Shown here piece after piece: positions 42,277-49,978 of a DNA stretch of 64,000 nt. Below the pieces are notes generated by a model, which saw only the letters and a program-made list of their open reading frames with translations, did no database searches and was not told the DNA's origin. The DNA is from JAZOXB01 sp040096185 (GTDB taxonomy: Bacteria; Bacillota; Clostridia; Oscillospirales; Oscillospiraceae). Numbering within the stretch: position 1 is the first letter of the stretch; each line of letters opens with the position of its first letter. Where the stretch lies: assembly GCF_040096185.1 (NCBI RefSeq), contig NZ_JBBMFF010000244.1, positions 82,702 to 146,701 of the forward strand, in the 5' to 3' direction. The position numbers and the translations under genes were made by a program.

Positions 42277-42792
42277 ATGAAAAGTTGTGCCTTCACCGGA
42301 CACCGACCTCAAAATTTACCCTTTGGCTTTCGTGAGGATGATGAACGCTGCACTGCGCTCAAAGAAACCCTAAAAAAACAAATTATCTCTTTGATTACAG
42401 ATGAAAATGTCACCCACTTTATCTCTGGCATGGCTCTCGGCGTTGATATGTACGCCGCCGAAATCGTTCTGGAACTGAAGAAGACTTATCCAGGCATTAC
42501 GCTTGAGAGTGCTATACCGTGCGAAACACAGGCAGCCAAGTGGAATGCAGCAATGCGCGAAAGGTACTATGGCATTGCCGCTCAATGTGATAAAGAAACG
42601 CTTCTTCAAACGCACTATACTCCTGACTGCATGGACAAGCGCAATCGGTACATGGTAGATCACGCTGATTACATCATTGCAGTATGGGACGGCAAGCCCA
42701 GCGGTACAGGCAAGACAGTGATGTACGCCCAAAGCAAGGGGAAGGTAATCATCAAAGTCAATCCGGCAACACTCACGGTTGAACGGTTATAA
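42277..42792 (+). CDS. SLOG/DUF1273 (YpsA-like) nucleotide-binding protein
   Basis: 171 residues. N-terminal CAFTGHRP loop, SGMALGVDMYAAE, and CMDKRNRYMVDHADYIIAVWDGKPSG (in part: RNRYMVDHADYIIAVWDG) mark the SLOG superfamily of Rossmann-like proteins that sense or cleave nucleotide ligands. ATG with AAGGAG upstream. Sharing an operator box with the XRE gene suggests co-control. SLOG proteins appear in defence and stress systems, so a sensor part is possible; no effector lies in the same short operon. Confidence 0.85.
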   Translation: MKSCAFTGHRPQNLPFGFREDDERCTALKETLKKQIISLITDENVTHFISGMALGVDMYAAEIVLELKKTYPGITLESAIPCETQAAKWNAAMRERYYGIAAQCDKETLLQTHYTPDCMDKRNRYMVDHADYIIAVWDGKPSGTGKTVMYAQSKGKVIIKVNPATLTVERL

Positions 42793-43064
42793 ATGCCCAA
42801 AAACGCCTCCGCAAATCAATCCTTGCTTAAATCGCAAAAATCATTTCTAAAATACAAACGCAGTACACTATTCCGCGATTGTGGAATCCGTGTACTGCGT
42901 TCATTTTTTTGTGCAGCCTTTCACGGCTCAAGAAGAAGTCACTCTGTTTCGGAAAGTCGAATAGTGCCTCCTATGAACAGCGCATTGAGTCAATGAATTT
43001 GAATCGCTGGAAACGGTTATTCGTTTCTGCTGCACTGCAAACGCCGAGTTAGAACTGAATAAGA
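42793..43064. other. Intergenic region with a palindromic terminator
   Basis: The terminator at 42858-42910 (ACGCAGTACAC / GTGTACTGCGT type stem with an inner ATTCC / GGAAT stem, then seven T) faces the SLOG gene. A 67-codon frame that begins right at the SLOG stop runs through this hairpin and is not considered real. The rest to the recombinase 3' end shows no gene. Confidence 0.7.
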
Positions 43065-44012
43065 TTACAGTAGATCGTTCAGTAGATTCATACACTTGAC
43101 CTTCTGTTGGAGGTTTGCACTTCCGTAGACATTCAGTGTAAAGGACACATTCTTATGACCGAGAATTTCAGAGAGCGACTTTATATCAAACTCCGGTATC
43201 TCAATCGCCCTGACCGCGAATGTATGTCGGATCTCATGGAACTTCACCTTCTCCAATCCATTCCGTTTCAGGAAACGGGTGAAGAACTGTCGATAAGTAC
43301 GAGGCTCTGTCGGCTTTGTTTTGCCGGTCAAGAAGTAGTGGTTAGGGTTATCCGTGTAGAACTTCTTGATAATGTTCATCAGAAGAGACGGAACAGGGAT
43401 CGTCCTTGCAGAAGTTTTCGTTTTGGGCGGTCCGATGTGAAGATAGGACTCGCCCTTCTTTTTGTCATAGATGCGCTGGACAGTCTTATTGATGCTGATG
43501 GTCTTATCCGTCAACGAGATGTCCTTCATCTGTAATCCGCAGAGTTCTCCAATGCGTACTCCGGTAAAGAGTGCAATGAGAATGCCAGCAGTCTTCCTGT
43601 TCAAGTTCATGTAGATACACTGAATCAGCGCTTGCTCCTGATCCTTTGAAAGAGAAACTACCTTCTTAATGCCAAGTTCCTTCGGGTACTCGACGAGATC
43701 CCAGTTCAGCAACGGAATCGCCCTTTCTTTGTACGCAAACTCCATTGAAAGTCTGAGAACGAGAATCACATCCCGGATGGTCTTTACCGTTAGCCCTCCG
43801 GTCTTGTCCAACCTACCGGCATCATGGAGATACGAAATGTATCTCTGGATGTCCGTTTCGGTGATGCTGCCGATCTTACGCTTGCCGAAATATGGAATAA
43901 GATGATTTTCGGCAATCAGCGTAAAGCTGGCATGGGTTGACGGCGTGATCATTGGCTGCTTTTGATTTAGCCAAGTGTTCACAAGCGTCTTGAATTGTGT
44001 ATTGTTAGTCAT
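43065..44012 (-). CDS. Tyrosine recombinase, probable hsdS invertase
   Basis: 315 residues from ATG at 44012 (GGAGG eight bases before). Core-binding domain at about 10-100, catalytic Arg in TGVRIGEL near residue 166, HEIRH near 262 and Tyr in NVYGSAN near 296. It lies 55 bases from the first 66-bp repeat of the hsdS shuffling array and faces the array, as the PsrA/CreX-type recombinases of phase-variable type I systems do. The alternative, ICE integrase, is less likely because the gene is inside the element and flanked by repeats on the hsd side. Confidence 0.88.
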   Translation of the reverse strand: MTNNTQFKTLVNTWLNQKQPMITPSTHASFTLIAENHLIPYFGKRKIGSITETDIQRYISYLHDAGRLDKTGGLTVKTIRDVILVLRLSMEFAYKERAIPLLNWDLVEYPKELGIKKVVSLSKDQEQALIQCIYMNLNRKTAGILIALFTGVRIGELCGLQMKDISLTDKTISINKTVQRIYDKKKGESYLHIGPPKTKTSARTIPVPSLLMNIIKKFYTDNPNHYFLTGKTKPTEPRTYRQFFTRFLKRNGLEKVKFHEIRHTFAVRAIEIPEFDIKSLSEILGHKNVSFTLNVYGSANLQQKVKCMNLLNDLL

Positions 44013-44066
44013 ATTGACCACCTCCACGAACATTATCCGTTGGAGGGATAATCAGAGCAGTATATT

Positions 44067-44132
44067 CCTCAAGTAACGGTCTTGAGAAGCGTCCGAAACT
44101 CCGGTTTCCGGGCTTCGATGATCCGTGGAAAG
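44067..44132 (+). repeat. 66-bp recombination repeat R1
   Basis: Identical to the reverse complement of R3 and one base different from R2. It encodes SNGLEKRPKLRFPGFDDPWK, the conserved start of HsdS. Direct with R2, inverted with R3. Confidence 0.93.
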
Positions 44133-45274
44133 AAACTACTTTATCTGCACTTTTCTCTAAAAGCACACAGAAAAACGCTGATGGTCATATCACAAATGTA
44201 ATTTGCAATTCAGCAAAGCTCGGTCTTATTCCGCAACGCGAGTATTTTGATAAGGACATCGCAAACAGCGATAACACAAGCGGCTATTATATCATCCGGC
44301 AAAATGACTTCGTATATAATCCGCGTAAATCATCCGACGCTCCATACGGTCCGATCAGCAGCTACAAGTATGCAGAGGATGGCATTGTTTCACCGCTGTA
44401 TCTTTGTTTTCATGCAAAAGGCGAAATTAACCCACTGTACTACGAGTGGTATTTCCGGTCATCGGCTTGGCATAGATACATTTATATGTCTGGCGATAGT
44501 GGTGCGAGACATGACAGAGTAAGCATCAAAGACGATACTTTCTTTGCTATGCCCATCAATCTTCCGTCAGAGCAGGAACAGAGCAAAATTGCATCCTTCC
44601 TCCAAAGTCTGGATGAGAGAATTGCTGCACAAGAGAAACTTGTGGCATCCCTCAAGAAGTATAAAAGAGGATTGCTCCATGATGTTTTATCAGAGAAAAT
44701 CAAAATTACGACAGAAACATGGACGGAACATAGAATCGGAGAATTTCTCCATTCAAAAAGCATCAAACAACTTCCAACAACAGATGCCCCGTTGATGGCA
44801 TTTACCGCAACAGGCGGCGTGTGCGACAAAGGCGAACGGTATGATCGTGGTTTTTTGGTGAAAGATGCAAGCTCAAAATTGTATAAGAGAACTGATTTGA
44901 ACGATTTCATTTATAGTTCCAATAACCTTGATGTCGGCTCAATAGGACTTAACCTTTATGGCTCTGCCGTGATCTCTGATGTTTATGAGATATTCTCCAT
45001 AAAAGATGCCGATCCGTGGTTTATCAGCGAGGCTATTAAACAAAAGCCGATTATGAGCCGTATTCTAAAATATCGACAAGGCTGCCTTTATGGACAATAC
45101 AGGATATATGCCGAAGATTTTTTAGGTGTTTTTGTTAAAATCCCTTCGTATGAAGCTCAGAAGAAAATTGGAGCTGTTTTTTCAAAAATTGACGGCAAAA
45201 TCACGCAAGAACAAATCCTACTGGATTGTTTAGAAAAGGCAAGAACATTTTTCTTACAGCAACTTTTCATATAA
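44067..45274 (+). pseudogene. hsdS: Silent hsdS cassette A (complete body, no start codon)
   Basis: An open frame runs from R1 to QQLFI and a stop. It holds TRD1 (about 44133-44570), central LKKYKRG (44651), TRD2 (about 44700-45200) and the end. No ATG, GTG or TTG is found between the last upstream stop (44015) and R1, and no promoter, so it is silent. Inversion between R1 and R3 would place this body behind the hsdM-linked start codon. The tail meets cassette B tail to tail. Confidence 0.85.
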
Positions 45275-45887
45275 AGAGCTGCTGCATCAAGCCATGGCGT
45301 ATCTTAGATAGAGACATTGATATGCTTTCTGCTGCGTCTATTATCATGTCAATGGAACTCAACAGCTTAACTATCTGTTCCTGCCTTGCTCTGTCTGGGA
45401 TAGGGATGATGCAATCTGACAGAGCAGACTTGCTTATTTCTCGGAATGTGTTGCCGGAAGCATACTTTTCGCACCATGGCTTAATGATGATTTGCATATA
45501 ATACAGATACTCAGATGAAACTCTATCAGTGTGAGGAATCAACGACTGAAAGCCCTGATTGGTGCTGCACTCTCGTTTTGCAATGGACATCTCGCCCAAG
45601 GTAGCACGGGTTGTCAACAAAACCGTTCCAATGGGAAGCAGTTTTGCAGATGAATTATCCAAGCCAATATCACTTAATTTGCGAACACTGTTGTTGACAT
45701 ATTTTGTTTTACCAATCTCAGAGGGGGTGAACCATTCCACTGTATTTCCCCAATATTCTGCATGAAGAGTGTCAGGTGTTCCTCCACCGACAATTTCACA
45801 TACCGAGCCAAGCCTGCAATTATAGCTATTGTCAATCTGAGAGAGTATCTGGTTATTGACACCTCTTTTATACTTCTGATCAAGCAA
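45267..45887 (-). pseudogene. hsdS: Silent hsdS half cassette B (TRD2 only)
   Basis: About 200 codons: starts in the central region (QKYKRG), then TRD2 (VCEIVGGGTPDTLHAEYWG) and the end GLMQQLFI. There is no first TRD, no 66-bp repeat at its head and no ATG. Only the 16-base central repeat is kept, so recombination there would swap just the second recognition half. Inferred donor of half-specificities. Confidence 0.82.
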
Positions 45888-45912
45888 ACAGAATGAAGCT
45901 ATATGACCGACA

Positions 45913-45957
45913 AAATCCCTTGCAGTAGCGGAATATCTCTGCTACTGCAAGGGATTT
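45913..45957. repeat. Perfect 17-bp hairpin between cassettes B and C
   Basis: AAATCCCTTGCAGTAGC and its exact reverse complement flank an 11-base loop. Could stop transcription through silent cassettes or serve recombination; flanking T/A runs are weak. Confidence 0.75.
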
Positions 45958-45995
45958 ACCTTTGCTACAAGCCTCTATTTGATTGCTGAAATAGC

Positions 45996-46061
45996 CCTCA
46001 AGTAACGGTCTTGAGAAGCGTCCGAAACTCCGGTTTCCGGGCTTCGATGAGCCGTGGAAAG
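45996..46061 (+). repeat. 66-bp recombination repeat R2
   Basis: Same as R1 except G for T in the codon giving FDEPWK. Direct to R1, inverted to R3 at 48317. Confidence 0.93.
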
Positions 46062-47164
46062 TGTTCAAGGCAGAAGAACTTTTTCAGAATATCACCGACA
46101 GGAATCACCCGGACGAAACTGTGCTGACGATCATTCAAGGAAAAGGTACTCTTCCGAGAGAGCAAGCTGGTCGTAACATCCACTATGATGATGCGTCTTT
46201 ATCTAACTATAAGAAGGTTGAACAAGGAGACTTTATTATTCATCTGCGCTCTTTTGAAGGTGGTCTGGAAATGGCAAATGAAGCTGGAATAGTCAGTCCA
46301 GCATACACCATCTTACGCTGCAAGCGTCCTCATTCAAGCCTATTCTATGACGCATATTTTCATACAGATGAGTTTATCAACCACAATCTTTCAAAGTCTG
46401 TTGAAGGCATCAGAGACGGACGGCAGATAAGCTACGAAGCATTTAAGTGGCTCGGAATACCATATTGTGAGCCAACTGAGCAAGAGAAGATTTCCACCCT
46501 ATTTTCTGCTTTCAATGAAAGAATCGCAAAGCAGCGTGATTTGGTTGAATCCCTCAAGAAGTATAAAAGAGGTGTCGTTAAGGCGATTATGACTAAACAG
46601 ATACGCTTTGTGGACAAGAACGGAAAACCATATCCTGAATGGTCAGCTTGCACTCTCCAAGATGCGGTTGACTTTCTTGACGGTCAACGCAAGCCGCTCG
46701 AAAGTGCTGATCGTGCCAAACGGCAGGGAAAATATCCGTACTACGGTGCATCTGGAATTATTGACAGTATTGATGACTATATTTTCGATGAGCCACTTAT
46801 TCTTCTTGGAGAAGATGGGGCAAATATCATTAACCGTAGCTCTCCGTTATGTTTTATTGCGACGGGCAAATACTGGGTTAATAACCACGCTCATGTAATG
46901 CGTCCGCACAAAGGGCAAAATATTAGATTCCTGCGTGAACTGCTTGAAAGCCTTGACTATACACGCTACAATACCGGAACAGCACAGCCTAAGTTAAATC
47001 AGGAGAAATGCCGGACAATACCTCTCAGTCTGCCTATATATGAAGAGCAATGCCACATCGCTGATTTTCTTGCTGCCCTTGAGCATAAATGCGCACAAGA
47101 AAACGAAGAACTTGAGGGCATACTTCAAACTAAAAACGCCTTAATGCAGCAACTTTTTATATGA
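45996..47164 (+). pseudogene. hsdS: Silent hsdS cassette C (complete body, no proper start)
   Basis: Open from R2 through TRD1 (EELFQNITDRNHP onward), central LKKYKRG at 46553, TRD2 (LQDAVDFLDGQRKPL) and QQLFI at the end. A GTG at the R2 edge is the first start-like codon but has no ribosome site. It lies tail to tail with the expressed hsdS, so inversion between R2 and R3 exchanges the two. Confidence 0.85.
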
Positions 47165-48395
47165 AGAGCTGTTGTAGCAAGCCTTCTTTTATTCTGACAA
47201 GTTTACAGAGGTTGCGTATTTCCTGCTCGATACGATTATCCCAACTATTCAATAGTTCTGCGATTCGTTGCTGATCCTTTTTTGATGGTAAAGGGACTTC
47301 GATATTTGCAATAGATGTCGCCAATATATGCTTAATCGTGTTACCTGTTGTAATTGCGGCGATTTTCTTTTTCCCGTCATCCGAATTTATATACTGGCAA
47401 ATATAGTCAGATGCGCACTCGCCTCCATTGCTCATAATGATAAGTGCATGGCAGTTTGAACCTGCATAGTTATCACCTACGACTGCGCACTCTCCGACAT
47501 GACCGGATTGAACGACAAGAATATCATTGCTTTTTAGGATATTCTTGCTATGTTTCTGATTGAAAGCTTGAGTGACATAGAAAGCAGTTTCATCAGAGAT
47601 TTTACCGTCATGGATGTTAGTCCCTTGCAGATACCGCACGCCGTTTTCTTGGCTGGTAAAGAACGGTGTTACCGTACCTACGAATCCATTCCGAATGAAA
47701 GGAAATAGTTCGCCAAGTGACGCAACCGTACTCTTAGGGAACAGTTCGCTATTCGTTGAAAAAACTGCCTTAGATAATCCTCTTTTATACTTCTTGAGGT
47801 TGTCCACGAGGGACTGCTGCGCCACTATTCGACGCTCTAACGCAATCATGAAGTTTGCGATTTTTCGCTGCTCCGCTAAATCCTGCGGAATGTAATGCTT
47901 TGTGTCAAAGAACTCATCAGTTGGCACATTCAAAAGCCCATGATTTCTTGCTCCTTCGGCAGAGATCATGTAAATCTCACGATACCATTTGAGCGAATCG
48001 AAGTAGGCTTTTATAAAATCAGAATCGTGTTTCTTGAGTGCAAAGCAAATGTAGAGTGTAGAAAGCGCACCCATATCATAGCGGTCAAGACGCTTGACGG
48101 AGCCAAAATCGTACCCGACTGAATAACTCTTGTTGTAAGCATATTCACCATTCTTCAAGAGATAATAGCCACTCATGTCTTTGCTTGCTACGGTCTTATT
48201 GAAGTAGCTGATCTGATCCACAAGCCCATCTTTGGACGAAATTGTGAGAGGCAGACTCGTTTCGTTATTGGTGTTTTTCCGTGTGACACGCTCTGCAAAA
48301 TCTGAAAGTTTCTCAGCTTTCCACGGATCATCGAAGCCCGGAAACCGGAGTTTCGGACGCTTCTCAAGACCGTTACTTGAGGATACATTTGCCAT
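47157..48395 (-). CDS. hsdS: Type I restriction specificity subunit HsdS, expressed copy
   Basis: 412 residues; two target-recognition domains around a central coiled-coil LKKYKRG near residue 203 and ending QQLFI. It sets the DNA site read by the HsdR/HsdM complex. It is the only hsdS body with an ATG (48395), which lies 13 bases outside R3 and directly after the hsdM stop, so hsdM and hsdS are coupled and the start stays fixed while the body can be exchanged. Sites cannot be predicted from sequence here. Confidence 0.95.
   Translation of the reverse strand: MANVSSSNGLEKRPKLRFPGFDDPWKAEKLSDFAERVTRKNTNNETSLPLTISSKDGLVDQISYFNKTVASKDMSGYYLLKNGEYAYNKSYSVGYDFGSVKRLDRYDMGALSTLYICFALKKHDSDFIKAYFDSLKWYREIYMISAEGARNHGLLNVPTDEFFDTKHYIPQDLAEQRKIANFMIALERRIVAQQSLVDNLKKYKRGLSKAVFSTNSELFPKSTVASLGELFPFIRNGFVGTVTPFFTSQENGVRYLQGTNIHDGKISDETAFYVTQAFNQKHSKNILKSNDILVVQSGHVGECAVVGDNYAGSNCHALIIMSNGGECASDYICQYINSDDGKKKIAAITTGNTIKHILATSIANIEVPLPSKKDQQRIAELLNSWDNRIEQEIRNLCKLVRIKEGLLQQLFI
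48317..48382 (-). repeat. 66-bp recombination repeat R3
   Basis: Reverse complement equals R1 in all 66 bases. It lies in codons 5-26 of the expressed hsdS. Confidence 0.93.
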
Positions 48396-48397
48396 AA

Positions 48398-49966
48398 TTA
48401 TTTGCCCTCCACATCAAAGGGGAAATCAAGTCCCAGCTCATCGAAAAACGGTTTCAGTTGTGCGTCGATGCCCATGATCTCAGCCTGAATATTGCGAATT
48501 TCTGCTGCAACAGCATTGAGGTCAATTTCCTCTTCCGGCTCAAAGGTATCAACATAGCGAGGAATGTTCAGATTGAATCCGTTCTCTTCAATCTCCTGCA
48601 TAGTGGCAACATGGGCGTACTTATCGACATCCACACGATGCTCGTAGGTTTCGACGATCTTATCAATGTCGCACTCACGGAGGATGTTCTGATTCTTTCC
48701 GGCTTCAAAGTCGTTGGACGCATCAATGAAGAGAATGTTATCCGAGTTGCCGTTGCGCTCCCTCTTGAGGACGAGAACGCATACCGGAATGCCCGTGCCA
48801 AAGAAGAGGTTGGCAGGAAGACCGATAACAGCGTCCAGCACATTTAGCTTTTGGATCAGGTGCTTACGGATCACTTCTTCGGCTGCGCCCCGGAACAGAA
48901 CGCCGTGAGGCAGCAGGACAACAGCTCGTCCGTCTTCGTCCATGTGGTAAACCATGTGCTGCACAAAAGCAAAGTCAGCCTTGCTCTTAGGCGCAAGTTT
49001 TCCGTATTCATTGAAACGCTCGTCCTCCATGAAGTGCATATCAGCAGACCAATTTGCAGAATACGGAGGATTTGCAACCTGAACACGGAACTTCATGTCT
49101 CCGAAGTAATCATGCTCAAGCGTATCGCCATTGTAGATATTGAAGTTACGATACGGGATGCCGCGAAGGATCATGTTCATTCGGGCAAGGTTATAGGTCG
49201 TCGAGGTCAATTCCTGACCGTAGTAGTTACGCACATTTGCATAGTTCTTGAGGCGAAGCAGCAGAGAGCCGGAACCGCAAGTCGGATCGGCTGCGTCCTT
49301 AACATCGGTCAAGCCAAGACAAGCAAGGCGGCACAGCAGCTCGGCAGGACCCGAAGGCGTATAGAACTCACCGGCTTTCTTACCGGCTGTGGCAGCGAAC
49401 TGACCGATCAGATACTCGTAGGCATTACCCAACACATCAATCTTCGTGTCATCCACGCTGAAATTGATCTCGTCCAGAGAAGCAATGATTTTCGCCATGA
49501 CAGCACTTCTATCTTTAACGGTATGCCCCAGCTTCGTAGAATCGAGCTGCATATCGGAGAACAATCCGTCAAAGTCTTCCTGTGAATCGTTGCCGATAGT
49601 GGATTCCATCAGAGCGTTGATGGCTTTCTGCAAGAACTCAATGTCGAAGGAACGGTTTTCAACCATCTTGACCATCTTGCGGAACAAATACTCCGGTTCG
49701 ATGATGTAGCCGAGGTCACGCAGAGCTTCTTCTACGATGGCAGCCTTGTATTCCTCGTCATTCCAAGCATCCTCGTAGCTGATATTATCGTCTTTGAGAA
49801 GATTAACCATGTACTTCTCGGTCTTGTCGGAGAGGTAGTAATAGAAGATCATACCCAAGATATAGTTCTTGAACTCGTATGCCTCCATGTTACCTCTCAG
49901 GGCATTTGCCATCGCCCATAGTTTGTTGCAAAGCTCTTTCTGATGAGCCTGAATAGAATTATCCAT
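48398..49966 (-). CDS. hsdM: Type I DNA methyltransferase subunit HsdM
   Basis: 522 residues. SAM motif DPTCGSGSLLL near residue 235 and catalytic NPPY (ANPPYSANW) near 300 mark a gamma-class N6-adenine methylase. N-terminal helical domain (ANALRGNMEAYEFKNYILG, in part: GNMEAYEFKNYILG). Start has AAGGAGAG. Downstream of hsdR by 12 bases and coupled to hsdS. Acts as M2S methylase and as part of the restriction complex. Confidence 0.96.
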   Translation of the reverse strand: MDNSIQAHQKELCNKLWAMANALRGNMEAYEFKNYILGMIFYYYLSDKTEKYMVNLLKDDNISYEDAWNDEEYKAAIVEEALRDLGYIIEPEYLFRKMVKMVENRSFDIEFLQKAINALMESTIGNDSQEDFDGLFSDMQLDSTKLGHTVKDRSAVMAKIIASLDEINFSVDDTKIDVLGNAYEYLIGQFAATAGKKAGEFYTPSGPAELLCRLACLGLTDVKDAADPTCGSGSLLLRLKNYANVRNYYGQELTSTTYNLARMNMILRGIPYRNFNIYNGDTLEHDYFGDMKFRVQVANPPYSANWSADMHFMEDERFNEYGKLAPKSKADFAFVQHMVYHMDEDGRAVVLLPHGVLFRGAAEEVIRKHLIQKLNVLDAVIGLPANLFFGTGIPVCVLVLKRERNGNSDNILFIDASNDFEAGKNQNILRECDIDKIVETYEHRVDVDKYAHVATMQEIEENGFNLNIPRYVDTFEPEEEIDLNAVAAEIRNIQAEIMGIDAQLKPFFDELGLDFPFDVEGK

Positions 49967-49978
49967 TGTTCTCTCTCC

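Noticed and set aside
42793..42996. 67-codon frame after the SLOG gene
   Set aside because: Begins directly on the stop, no ribosome site, runs through an intrinsic terminator.
43065..44012. Tyrosine recombinase as integrase of element 2
   Set aside because: Lies inside the element beside inverted hsdS repeats with no att-like ends; an invertase role explains the context better, though not proven.
44067..48395. Ordinary tandem duplication of hsdS genes
   Set aside because: Alternating orientation, missing start codons and precise 66-bp repeats at the same codon show a switching array.
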